64,000 bases of DNA from Nemopilema nomurai (taxonomy: Eukaryota; Cnidaria; Scyphozoa; Rhizostomeae; Rhizostomatidae). Below are positions 49,336 to 61,015 of the stretch, piece after piece. Within the stretch, counting starts at the first letter, position 1, and each line of letters starts with the position of its first letter. The notes beneath the pieces are model-generated. The model searched no databases and was not told where the DNA came from. It saw nothing but the letters and a program-made list of their open reading frames with translations. Both the position numbers and the translations under genes were made by a program. The stretch spans positions 1 through 64,000 of the forward strand of contig ML133498.1 of assembly GCA_003864495.1 (NCBI GenBank). The letters run 5' to 3'.

Positions 49336-49908
49336 ATCTTTGTTTTGGTGCTAAAAGCCATAGCCTCGTTTTCGTTCTAGTTACGTTTTGGTGCTAAAAG
49401 CCCTAGACTCGTTTACATTTAATCTCCGTTTTCTTTTTAGTCTCGTTTCCATGCTAGCCTCGTTTTGGTGCTTAAAGCTCTAGCCTCATTTTGGTTTTAT
49501 CTTTGTTTTTAGCCTCGTTTCCATGCTAGCCTCGTTTTGATGCTAAAAAACCTAGCATCGTTTTCGTTTGATCTTTATTTTTTCCTTGCTTTGTTTCCAG
49601 TCTAGCCTTGTTTTGGTGCTTAAAGTCATAGTTTCGTTTTTTTTAGACTTATTTTCGTCCTAGACTCGTTTCCATGCTAGTCTTGTTTTGGTGCCATAAT
49701 CGGTAGCTTCGTTTTCTTCCTAGCCTCTATTTCATTCTAGCCTCGTTTCCATGCTAGAACCTTAGCCCCGTTTTCGTATTAACATTCTTTTTGTTTTAGC
49801 CTCGTATCCATTCTAGCTTTGTTTCCATGTTAGCTACATAGTGGTGCTAAAAAACCTAGATTACTTTCTGTTTTACGCTTGATTTCATGCAAGCCTTATT
49901 TCCTTGCT
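49336..49908. repeat. D block 7
   Basis: This is a standard D module with CATAATCGGT at 49695, 14821 bp after its partner in D block 4. It has GTTTACATTTAATC where others read GTTTACGTTTAATC, and TTTATTTTTTCC where others read TTTATTTTCTTCC. The D block before it is 10928 bp away, the widest gap in the inner domain. Confidence 0.86.
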
Positions 49909-51100
49909 AGCCTCGTTTTGGTGCTAGAGCCCTAGCCTCGTTTTCGTCCTAGCTTCGTTTCAATTCTATCTTCGTTTTGGTGCTAAAAGAGACAGCCTCG
50001 TTTTCGTTTTAACCTCGTATTTGTCATAGTCTCGTTTCCATGCTAGCCTCAATTTGTTGCTAAAAGCCCTAGCCTCAATTTCTATTTAGCCTCGATTTCG
50101 TCCTTGCCTCGTTTCCATGCTAGTCTCGTTTAGTTGCTAAAAGCCCTAGCCTCATTTTTTTCCTAGCCTCGTTTCCATGCTAGCCTCGTTTTGGTGCTAG
50201 CCTCGTTTTGATGCTTAAAGCCCTAGCCTCATTTTTGTTCTAACCTCGTTTCCATGCTAGTTTCGTTTAGTTGCTAAAGGCTCTAGCCTCGTTTTTGTCC
50301 TAGCCTCGTTTCCTTGCTACCCTCGTTTTGGTGCTAGAGCCCTAGCCTCGTTTTTGTCCTAGCCTCGTTTCCTTGCTAGCCTCGTTTTGGTTCTAAATCC
50401 CTAGCATCGTTTTCCTCTTAGCCTTGTTTCCATGCTAGCCTCGTTTTCGTCCTTGCCTCGTTTTTGTCCTAGCCTCGTTTCCATGCTAGCCTCGTTTGGT
50501 GCTAGAGCCTAGCCTCGTTTTCGTCCTAGCTTCGTTTCAATTCTATCTTCGTTTTGGTGTTTAAGAAACAGCCTCGTTTTCGTTTTAACCCTCGTTTTTG
50601 TCCTAGCCTCGTTTCCATGCTAGCCTCGTTTTATTCTAAAGCCCTAGCCTCGTTTTCCTTCTAGCGTTGTTTCCATGCTAGCCTCGTTTTTCTTCTGCTC
50701 GTTTTCGTCCTAGCCTCGTTTCCATGCTAGCCTCGTTTTGGTGCTAGAGCTCTAGCCTCGTTTTTCGTCCTAGCTTCGTTTCAATTCTATCTTCGTTTTG
50801 GTGTTTAAAGAAACAGCCCCGTTTTCGTTTTAACCTCGTATTTGTCCTAGCCTCGTTTCCATGCTAGCCTCGACTTGGTACTTAAAACCCACCCTCGTTT
50901 TCGTTGTAGCCTCGTTTTGTCCTAACCTCGTTTTCATGCTAGCCTCGTTTTGGTGCTGAACGCCCTAGCCTCGTTTCGTCCTAGCCTCGTTTCCATGCTA
51001 GCCCGTTTTGGTTCTAAAGCCCTAGCCTCGTTTTCCTCCTAGCCTTGTTTCCATGCTAGCCTCGTTTTTTGTCCTTGCCTCGTTTCATCCTAGCCTTGTT

Positions 51101-51620
51101 TCCATGCTAGCCTCGTTTTGGTGCTAAAGAAACAGCCTCCTTTTCGTTTTAACCTCGTTTTGTCCTAGCCTCGTTTCCATGCTAGCCTCGACTTGGTGCT
51201 TAAAACCCTCTCTCGTTTTCGTTGTAGCCTCGTTTTGTCCTTGTTCGTTTCCATGCTAGCTTGTTTTGATGCTTAAAGCCCTAGCCTCATTTTCGTCCTA
51301 ACCTCGTTTCCATGCTAGCCTTGTTTTGGTGCTGAACGCCCTAGCCTCGTTTTCGTCCTAGCCTTGTTTCCATGCTAGCCTCGTTTTGGTGCTAAAAGAA
51401 ACAGCCTCCTTTTCGTTTTAACCTCGTTTTTGTCCTAGCCTCGTTTCCATGCTAGCCTCGACTTGGTGCTTAAAACCCTCTCTCGTTTTCGTTGTAGCTC
51501 GTTTTGTCCTTGTCTCGTTTCCATGCTAGCCTTGTTTTGATGCTTAAAGCTCTAGCCTCATTTTCGTCCTAACCTCGTTTCCATGCTAGCCTTGTTTTGG
51601 TGCTGAACGCCCTAGCCTCG
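51101..51620. repeat. 262-bp local tandem duplication
   Basis: The modules GAAACAGCCTCC, CGACTTGGTGCTTAAAACCC, the TCTCTCG run, CCTTGTTTTGATGC and GCTGAACGCCC appear twice in a row here. In the other units they appear once. This accounts for the 2422-bp rather than 2160-bp spacing between D blocks 7 and 8. The first copy has several one-base losses (TTGTTCGTTTCC, GCTAGCTTGTTTTG). Confidence 0.78.
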
Positions 51621-51757
51621 TTTTCGTCCTAGACTCGTTTCCATGCTAGCCTCGTTTTCGTCCTTGCCTCGTTTACGTCCTACCCTCGTTTCCATGCTAG
51701 CCTCGTTTTGGTGCTAGAGCCCTAGCCTCGTTTTCGTCCTAGCTTCGTTTCAATTCT

Positions 51758-52331
51758 ATCTTTGTTTTGGTGCTAAAAGCCATAGCCTCGTTTTCGTTCT
51801 AGTTACGTTTTGGTGCTAAAAGCCCTAGACTCGTTTACGTTTAATCTCCGTTTTCTTTTTAGTCTCGTTTCCATGCTAGCCTCGTTTTGGTGCTTAAAGC
51901 TCTAGCCTCATTTTGGTTTTATCTTTGTTTTTAGCCTCGTTTCCATGCTAGCCTCGTTTTGATGCTAAAAAACCTAGCATCGTTTTCGTTTGATCTTTAT
52001 TTTCTTCCTTGCTTTGTTTCCAGTCTAGCCTTGTTTTGGTGCTTAAAGTCATAGTTTCGTTTTTTTTAGACTTATTTTCGTCCTAGACTCGTTTCCATGC
52101 TAGTCTTGTTTTGGTGCCATAATCGGTAGCTTCGTTTTCTTCCTAGCCTCTATTTCATTCTAGCCTCGTTTCCATGCTAGAACCTTAGCCCCGTTTTCGT
52201 ATTAACATTCTTTTTGTTTTAGCCTCGTATCCATTCTAGCTTTGTTTCCATGTTAGCTACATAGTGGTGCTAAAAAACCTAGATTACTTTCTGTTTTACG
52301 CTTGATTTCATGCAAGCCTTATTTCCTTGCT
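51758..52331. repeat. D block 8
   Basis: This is a standard D module with CATAATCGGT at 52118. It sits 2422 bp after D block 7. The excess over 2160 bp is explained by a 262-bp local duplication just upstream (about 51100-51620). Confidence 0.86.
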
Positions 52332-53912
52332 AGCCTCGTTTTGGTGCTAGAGCCCTAGCCTCGTTTTCGTCCTAGCTTCGTTTCAATTCTATCTTCGTTT
52401 TGGTGCTAAAAGAGACAGCCTCGTTTTCGTTTTAACCTCGTATTTGTCATAGTCTCGTTTCCATGCTAGCCTCAATTTGTTGCTAAAAGCCCTAGCCTCA
52501 ATTTCTATTTAGCCTCGATTTCGTCCTTGCCTCGTTTCCATGCTAGTCTCGTTTAGTTGCTAAAGCCCTAGCCTCATTTTTTTCCTAGCCTCGTTTCCAT
52601 GCTAGCCTCGTTTTGGTGCTAGCCTCGTTTTGATGCTTAAAGCCCTAGCCTCATTTTTGTTCTAACCTCGTTTCCATGCTAGTTTCGTTTAGTTGCTAAA
52701 GGCTCTAGCCTCGTTTTTGTCCTAGCCTCGTTTCCTTGCTACCTCGTTTTGGTGCTAGAGCCCTAGCCTCGTTTTTGTCCTAGCCTCGTTTCCTTGCTAG
52801 CCTCGTTTTGGTTCTAAATCCCTAGCATCGTTTTCCTCTTAGCCTTGTTTCCATGCTAGCCTCGTTTTCGTCCTTGCCTCGTTTTTGTCCTAGCCTCGTT
52901 TCCATGCTAGCCTCGTTTTGGTGCTAGAGCCCTAGCCTCGTTTTCGTCCTAGCTTCGTTTCAATTCTATCTTCGTTTTGGTGTTTAAAGAAACAGCCTCG
53001 TTTTCGTTTTAACCTCGTTTTGTCCTAGCCTCGTTTCCATGCTAGCCTCGTTTTTATTCTAAAGCCCTAGCCTCGTTTTCCTTCTAGCGTTGTTTCCATG
53101 CTAGCCTCGTTTTGTCCTTGCCTCGTTTTCGTCCTAGCCTCGTTTCCATGCTAGCCTCGTTTTGGTGCTAGAGCTAGCCTCGTTTTCGTCCTAGCTTCGT
53201 TTCAATTCTATCTTCGTTTTGGTGTTTAAAGAAACAGCCTCGTTTTCGTTTTAACCTCGTATTTGTCCTAGCCTCGTTTCCATGCTAGCCTCGACTTGGT
53301 ACTTAAAACCCACCCTCGTTTTCGTTGTAGCCTCGTTTTGTCCTAACCTCGTTTTCATGCTAGCCTCGTTTTGGTGCTGAACGCCCTAGCCTCGTTTTCG
53401 TCCTAGCCTCGTTTCCATGCTAGCCTCGTTTTGGTTCTAAAGCCCTAGCCTCGTTTTCCTCCTAGCCTTGTTTCCATGCTAGCCTCGTTTTTGTCCTTGC
53501 CTCGTTTTCGTCCTAGCCTTGTTTCCATGCTAGCCTCGTTTTGGTGCTAAAAGAAACAGCCTCCTTTTCGTTTTAACCTCGTTTTGTCCTAGCCTCGTTT
53601 CCATGCTAGCCTCGACTTGGTGCTTAAAACCCTCTCTCGTTTTCGTTGTAGCCTCGTTTTGTCCTAGTCTCGTTTCCATGCTAGCCTTGTTTTGATGCTT
53701 AAAGCTCTAGCCTCATTTTCGTCCTAACCTCGTTTCCATGCTAGCCTTGTTTTGGTGCTGAACGCCCTAGCCTCGTTTTCGTCCTAGACTCGTTTCCATG
53801 CTAGCCTCGTTTTCGTCCTTGCCTCGTTTACGTCCTACCCTCGTTTCCATGCTAGCCTCGTTTTGGTGCTAGAGCCCTAGCCTCGTTTTCGTCCTAGCTT
53901 CGTTTCAATTCT

Positions 53913-54486
53913 ATCTTTGTTTTGGTGCTAAAAGCCATAGCCTCGTTTTCGTTCTAGTTACGTTTTGGTGCTAAAAGCCCTAGACTCGTTTACGTTTAAT
54001 CTCCGTTTTCTTTTTAGTCTCGTTTCCATGCTAGCCTCGTTTTGGTGCTTAAAGCTCTAGCCTCATTTTGGTTTTATCTTTGTTTTTAGCCTCGTTTCCA
54101 TGCTAGCCTCGTTTTGATGCTAAAAAACCTAGCATCGTTTTCGTTTGATCTTTATTTTCTTCCTTGCTTTGTTTCCAGTCTAGCCTTGTTTTGGTGCTTA
54201 AAGTCATAGTTTCGTTTTTTTTAGACTTATTTTCGTCCTAGACTCGTTTCCATGCTAGTCTTGTTTTGGTGCCATAATCGGTAGCTTCGTTTTCTTCCTA
54301 GCCTCTATTTCATTCTAGCCTCGTTTCCATGCTAGAACCTTAGCCCCGTTTTCGTATTAACATTCTTTTTGTTTTAGCCTCGTATCCATTCTAGCTTTGT
54401 TTCCATGTTAGCTACATAGTGGTGCTAAAAAACCTAGATTACTTTCTGTTTTACGCTTGATTTCATGCAAGCCTTATTTCCTTGCT
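53913..54486. repeat. D block 9
   Basis: This is a standard D module with CATAATCGGT at 54273. It lies 2155 bp after D block 8 and 2161 bp before D block 10, and is a good reference copy. The flank just inward reads CTATCTTCCTTTTGG, a change of G to C shared with the flanks of D blocks 10, 11 and 12 and, in a shortened form, D block 5. Confidence 0.87.
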
Positions 54487-56073
54487 AGCCTCGTTTTGGT
54501 GCTAGAGCCCTAGCCTCGTTTTCGTCCTAGCTTCGTTTCAATTCTATCTTCCTTTTGGTGCTAAAAGAGACAGCCTCGTTTTCGTTTTAACCTCGTATTT
54601 GTCATAGTCTCGTTTCCATGCTAGCCTCAATTTGTTGCTAAAAGCCCTAGCCTCAATTTCTATTTAGCCTCGATTTCGTCCTTGCCTCGTTTCCATGCTA
54701 GTCTCGTTTAGTTGCTAAAAGCCCTAGCCTCATTTTTTTCCTAGCCTCGTTTCCATGCTAGCCTCGTTTTGGTGCTAGCCTCGTTTTGATGCTTAAAGCC
54801 CTAGCCTCATTTTTGTTCTAACCTCGTTTCCATGCTAGTTTCGTTTAGTTGCTAAAGGCTCTAGCCTCGTTTTTGTCCTAGCCTCGTTTCCTTGCTACCC
54901 TCGTTTTGGTGCTAGAGCCCTAGCCTCGTTTTTGTCCTAGCCTCGTTTCCTTGCTAGCCTCGTTTTGGTTCTAAATCCCTAGCATCGTTTTCCTCTTAGC
55001 CTTGTTTCCATGCTAGCCTCGTTTTCGTCCTTGCCTCGTTTTTGTCCTAGCCTCGTTTCCATGCTAGCCTCGTTTTGGTGCTAGAGCCCTAGCCTCGTTT
55101 TCGTCCTAGCTTCGTTTCAATTCTATCTTCGTTTTGGTGTTTAAAGAAACAGCCTCGTTTTCGTTTTAACCTCGTTTTTGTCCTAGCCTCGTTTCCATGC
55201 TAGCCTCGTTTTTATTCTAAAGCCCTAGCCTCGTTTTCCTTCTAGCGTTGTTTCCATGCTAGCCTCGTTTTGTCCTTGCCTCGTTTTCGTCCTAAGCCTC
55301 GTTTCCATGCTAGCCTCGTTTTGGTGCTAGAGCTCTAGCCTCGTTTTCGTCCTAGCTTCGTTTCAATTCTATCTTCGTTTTGGTGTTTAAAGAAACAGCC
55401 TCGTTTTCGTTTAACCTCGTATTTGTCCTAGCCTCGTTTCCATGCTAGCCTCGACTTGGTACTTAAAACCCACCCTCGTTTTCGTTGTAGCCTCGTTTTG
55501 TCCTAACCTCGTTTTCATGCTAGCCTCGTTTTGGTGCTGAACGCCCTAGCCTCGTTTTCGTCCTAGCCTCGTTTCCATGCTAGCCTCGTTTTGGTTCTAA
55601 AGCCCTAGCCTCGTTTTCCTCCTAGCCTTGTTTCCATGCTAGCCTCGTTTTTGTCCTTGCCTCGTTTTCGTCCTAGCCTTGTTTCCATGCTAGCCTCGTT
55701 TTGGTGCTAAAGAAACAGCCTCCTTTTCGTTTTAACCTCGTTTTTGTCCTAGCCTCGTTTCCATGCTAGCCTCGACTTGGTGCTTAAAACCCTCTCTCGT
55801 TTTCGTTGTAGCCTCGTTTTGTCCTTGTCTCGTTTCCATGCTAGCCTTGTTTTGATGCTTAAAGCTCTAGCCTCATTTTTCGTCCTAACCTCGTTTCCAT
55901 GCTAGCCTTGTTTTGGTGCTGAACGCCCTAGCCTCGTTTTCGTCCTAGACTCGTTTCCATGCTAGCCTCGTTTTCGTCCTTGCCTCGTTTACGTCCTACC
56001 CTCGTTTCCATGCTAGCCTCGTTTTGGTGCTAGAGCCCTAGCCTCGTTTTCGTCCTAGCTTCGTTTCAATTCT

Positions 56074-56641
56074 ATCTTTGTTTTGGTGCTAAAAGCCATA
56101 GCCTCGTTTTCGTTCTAGTTACGTTTTGGTGCTAAAAGCCCTAGACTCGTTTACGTTTAATCTCCGTTTTCTTTTTAGTCTCGTTTCCATGCTAGCCTCG
56201 TTTTGGTGCTTAAAGCTCTAGCCTCATTTTGGTTTTATCTTTGTTTTTAGCCTCGTTTCCATGCTAGCCTCGTTTTGATGCTAAAAAACCTAGCATCGTT
56301 TTCGTTTGATCTTTATTTTCTTCCTTGCTTTGTTTCCAGTCTAGCCTTGTTTTGGTGCTTAAAGTCATAGTTTCGTTTTTTTTAGACTTATTTTCGTCCT
56401 AGACTCGTTTCCATGCTAGTCTTGTTTTGGTGCCATAATCGGTAGCTTCGTTTTCTTCCTAGCCTCTTTCTCTCTCTCGTTTCCATGCTAGAACCTTAGC
56501 CCGTTTTCGTATTAACATTCTTTTTGTTTTAGCCTCGTATCCATTCTAGCTTTGTTTCCATGTTAGCTACATAGTGGTGCTAAAAAACCTAGATTACTTT
56601 CTGTTTTACGCTTGATTTCATGCAAGCCTTATTTCCTTGCT
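56074..56641. repeat. D block 10, with local disruption
   Basis: This D module has CATAATCGGT at 56434. At about 56466 it reads CTCTTTCTCTCTCTCG where every other copy reads CTCTATTTCATTCTAGCCTCG, so a few bases are lost and the rest altered. The inner flank also has TCTCGTTTCATGC, missing one C, a variant shared with the flank of D block 12. Confidence 0.84.
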
Positions 56642-58480
56642 AGCCTCGTTTTGGTGCTAGAGCCCTAGCCTCGTTTTCGTCCTAGCTTCGTTTCAATTCT
56701 ATCTTCCTTTTGGTGCTAAAAGAGACAGCCTCGTTTTCGTTTTAACCTCGTATTTGTCATAGTCTCGTTTCATGCTAGCCTCAATTTGTTGCTAAAAGCC
56801 CTAGCCTCAATTTCTATTTAGCCTCGATTTCGTCCTTGCCTCGTTTCCATGCTAGTCTCGTTTAGTTGCTAAAAGCCCTAGCCTCATTTTTTTCCTAGCT
56901 TCGTTTCCATGCTAGCCTCGTTTTGGTGCTAGCCTCGTTTTGATGCTTAAAGCCCTAGCCTCATTTTTGTTCTAACCTCGTTTCCATGCTAGTTTCGTTT
57001 AGTTGCTAAAGGCTCTAGCCTCGTTTTGTCCTAGCCTCGTTTCCTTGCTAGCCTCGTTTTGGTTCTAAATCCGTAGCATCGTTTTCCTCTTAGCCTTGTT
57101 TCCATGCTAGCCTCGTTTCGTCCTTGCCTCGTTTTTGTCCTAGCCTCGTTTCCATGCTAGCCTCGTTTTGGTGCTAGAGCCCTAGCCTCGTTTTCGTCCT
57201 AGCTTCGTTTCAATTCTATCTTCGTTTTGGTGTTTAAAGAAACAGCCTCGTTTTCGTTTTAACCTCGTTTTTGTCCTAGCCTCGTTTCCATGCTAGCCTC
57301 GTTTTTATTCTAAAGCCCTAGCCTCGTTTTCCTTCTAGCGTTGTTTCCATGCTAGCCTCGTTTTGTCCTTGCCTCGTTTTCGTCCTAGCCTCGTTTCCAT
57401 GCTAGCCTCGTTTTGGTGCTAGAGCCCTAGCCTCGTTTTCGTCCTAGCTTCGTTTCAATTCTATCTTCGTTTTGGTGTTTAAAGAAACAGCCTCGTTTTG
57501 GTTTAACCTCGTATTTGTCCTAGCCTCGTTTCCATGCTAGCCTCGACTTGGTACTTAAAACCCACCCTCGTTTTCGTTGTAGCCTCGTTTTGTCCTAACC
57601 TCGTTTTCATGCTAGCCTCGTTTTGGTGCTGAACGCCCTAGCCTCGTTTTCGTCCTAGCCTCGTTTCCATGCTAGCCTCGTTTTGGTTCTAAAGCCCTAG
57701 CCTCGTTTTCCTCCTAGCCTTGTTTCCATGCTAGCCTCGTTTTTGTCCTTGCCTCGTTTTCGTCCTAGCTTCGTTTCAATTCTATCTTCGTTTTGGTGTT
57801 TAAAGAAACAGCCTCGTTTTCGTTTAACCTCGTATTTGTCCTAGCCTCGTTTCCATGCTGCCTCGACTTGGTACTTAAAACCCACCCTCGTTTTCGTTGT
57901 AGCCTCGTTTTGTCCTAACCTCGTTTTCATGCTGCCTCGTTTTGGTGCTGAACGCCCTGCCTCGTTTTCGTCCTAGCCTCGTTTCCATGCTAGCCTCGTT
58001 TTGGTTCTAAAGCCCTAGCCTCGTTTTCCTCCTAGCCTTGTTTCCATGCTAGCCTCGTTTTTGTCCTTGCCTCGTTTTCGTCCTAGCCTTGTTTCCATGC
58101 TAGCCTCGTTTTGGTGCTAAAAGAAACAGCCTCCTTTTCGTTTTAACCTCGTATTTGTCCTAGCCTCGTTTCCATGCTAGCCTCGACTTGGTACTTAAAA
58201 CCCACCCTCGTTTTCGTTGTAGCCTCGTTTTGTCCTAACCTCGTTTTCATGCTAGCCTTGTTTTGATGCTTAAAGCTCTAGCCTCGTTTTCGTCCTAGCC
58301 TCGTTTCCATGCTAGCCTGTTTTGGAACTAAGCCCTAGCCTCGTTTTCGTCCTAGCTTCGTTTCCATGCTAGCCTCGTTTTCGTCCTTGCCTCGTTTACG
58401 TCCTACCCTCGTTTCCATGCTAGCCTCGTTTTGGTGCTAGAGCCCTAGCCTCGTTTTCGTCCTAGCTTCGTTTCAATTCT

Positions 58481-59054
58481 ATCTTTGTTTTGGTGCTAAA
58501 AGCCATAGCCTCGTTTTCGTTCTAGTTACGTTTTGGTGCTAAAAGCCCTAGACTCGTTTACGTTTAATCTCCGTTTTCTTTTTAGTCTCGTTTCCATGCT
58601 AGCCTCGTTTTGGTGCTTAAAGCTCTAGCCTCATTTTGGTTTTATCTTTGTTTTTAGCCTCGTTTCCATGCTAGCCTCGTTTTGATGCTAAAAAACCTAG
58701 CATCGTTTTCGTTTGATCTTTATTTTCTTCCTTGCTTTGTTTCCAGTCTAGCCTTGTTTTGATGCTTAAAGTCATAGTTTCGTTTTTTTTAGACTTATTT
58801 TCGTCCTAGACTCGTTTCCATGCTAGTCTTGTTTTGGTGCCATAATCGGTAGCTTCGTTTTCTTCCTAGCCTCTATTTCATTCTAGCCTCGTTTCCATGC
58901 TAGAACCTTAGCCCCGTTTTCGTATTAACATTCTTTTTGTTTTAGCCTCGTATCCATTCTAGCTTTGTTTCCATGTTAGCTACATAGTGGTGCTAAAAAA
59001 CCTAGATTACTTTCTGTTTTACGCTTGATTTCATGCAAGCCTTATTTCCTTGCT
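58481..59054. repeat. D block 11
   Basis: This is a standard D module with CATAATCGGT at 58841. It has GTTTTGATGCTTAAAGTC where most copies have GTTTTGGTGCTTAAAGTC, a variant shared with D block 5. It is preceded by the TTTTGGAACTA module near 58322, otherwise seen only upstream of D blocks 4 and 7. Confidence 0.86.
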
Positions 59055-60442
59055 AGCCTCGTTTTGGTGCTAGAGCCCTAGCCTCGTTTTCGTCCTAGCT
59101 TCGTTTCAATTCTATCTTCCTTTTGGTGCTAAAAGAGACAGCCTCGTTTTCGTTTTAACCTCGTATTTGTCATAGTCTCGTTTCCATGCTAGCCTCAATT
59201 TGTTGCTAAAAGCCCTAGCCTCAATTTCTATTTAGCCTCCTTTCGTCCTTGCCTCGTTTCCATGCTAGTCTCGTTTAGTTGCTAAAAGCCCTAGCCTCAT
59301 TTTTTTCCTAGCTCGTTCATGCTAGCCTCGTTTTGGTGCTAGCCTCGTTTTGATGCTTAAAGCCCTAGCCTCATTTTTGTTCTAACCTCGTTTCCATGCT
59401 AGTTTCGTTTAGTTGCTAAAGGCTCTAGCCTCGTTTTTGTCCTAGCCTCGTTTCCTTGCTACCCTCGTTTTGATGCTAGAGCCTAGCCTCGTTTTTGTCC
59501 TAGCCTCGTTTCCTTGCTAGCCTCGTTTTGGTTCTAAATCCCTAGCATCGTTTTCCTCTTAGCCTTGTTTCCATGCTAGCCTCGTTTTCGTCCTTGCCTC
59601 GTTTTTGTCCTAGCCTCGTTTCCATGCTAGCCTCGTTTTGGTGCTAGAGCCCTAGCCTCGTTTTCGTCCTAGCTTCGTTTCAATTCTATCTTCGTTTTGG
59701 TGTTTAAAGAAACAGCCTCGTTTTCGTTTTAACCTCGTTTTTGTCCTAGCCTCGTTTCCATGCTAGCCTCGTTTTTATTCTAAAGCCCTAGCCTCGTTTT
59801 CCTTCTAGCGTTGTTTCCATGCTAGCCTCGTTTTGTCCTTGCCTCGTTTTCGTCCTAGCCTCGTTTCCATGCTAGCCTCGTTTTGGTGCTAGAGCTCTAG
59901 CCTCGTTTTCGTCCTAGCTTCGTTTCAATTCTATCTTCGTTTTGGTGTTTAAAGAAACAGCCTCGTTTTCGTTTTAACCTCGTATTTGTCCTAGCCTTGT
60001 TTCCATGCTAGCCTCGTTTTTGTCCTTGCCTCGTTTTCGTCCTAGCCTTGTTTCCATGCTAGCCTCGTTTTGGTGCTAAAAGAAACAGCCTCCTTTTCGT
60101 TTTAACCTCGTTTTTGTCCTAGCCTCGTTTCCATGCTAGCCTCGACTTGGTGCTTAAAACCCTCTCTCGTTTTCATTGTAGCCTCGTTTTGTCCTTGTCT
60201 CGTTTCCATGCTAGCCTTGTTTTGATGCTTAAAGCTCTAGCCTCATTTTCGTCCTAACCTCGTTTCCATGCTAGCCTTGTTTTGGTGCTGAACGCCCTAG
60301 CCTCGTTTTCGTCCTAGACTCGTTTCCATGCTAGCCTCGTTTTCGTCCTTGCCTCGTTTACGTCCTACCCTCGTTTCCATGCTAGCCTCGTTTTGGTGCT
60401 AGAGCCCTAGCCTCGTTTTCGTCCTAGCTTCGTTTCAATTCT

Positions 60443-61015
60443 ATCTTTGTTTTGGTGCTAAAAGCCATAGCCTCGTTTTCGTTCTAGTTACGTTTTGGTG
60501 CTAAAAGCCCTAGACTCGTTTACGTTTAATCTCCGTTTTCTTTTTAGTCTCGTTTCCATGCTAGCCTCGTTTTGGTGCTTAAAGCTCTAGCCTCATTTTG
60601 GTTTTATCTTTGTTTTTAGCCTCGTTTCCATGCTAGCCTCGTTTTGATGCTAAAAAACCTAGCATCGTTTTCGTTTGATCTTTATTTTCTTCCTTGCTTT
60701 GTTTCCAGTCTAGCCTTGTTTTGGTGCTTAAAGTCATAGTTTCGTTTTTTTAGACTTATTTTCGTCCTAGACTCGTTTCCATGCTAGTCTTGTTTTGGTG
60801 CCATAATCGGTAGCTTCGTTTTCTTCCTAGCCTCTATTTCATTCTAGCCTCTTTTCCATGCTAGAACCTTAGCCCCGTTTTCGTATTAACATTCTTTTTG
60901 TTTTAGCCTCGTATCCATTCTAGCTTTGTTTCCATGTTAGCTACATAGTGGTGCTAAAAAACCTAGATTACTTTCTGTTTTACGCTTGATTTCATGCAAG
61001 CCTTATTTCCTTGCT
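60443..61015. repeat. D block 12
   Basis: This is a standard D module with CATAATCGGT at 60802. It has CCTCTTTTCCATGC for CCTCGTTTCCATGC inside the block. Its inner flank repeats that of D block 10 (TCTCGTTTCATGC, TAAATCCGTAGC), so these two units are close relatives. Confidence 0.86.

Larger units (their letters stand above)
37843..52700. repeat. Macro-repeat of 13-15 kb, copy 2
   Basis: This is the second copy of 24885-37840, with the same joint at its start and D blocks 6, 7 and 8 in matching places. It is longer because the 2.0-kb unit is duplicated (40833-44900) and because of a 262-bp duplication near 51.1-51.6 kb. It is shorter in a few spots. It carries many more one-base deletions than copy 1 in several patches. 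Similarity to copy 1 fades at about 52.7 kb. No gene is visible. Confidence 0.75.
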
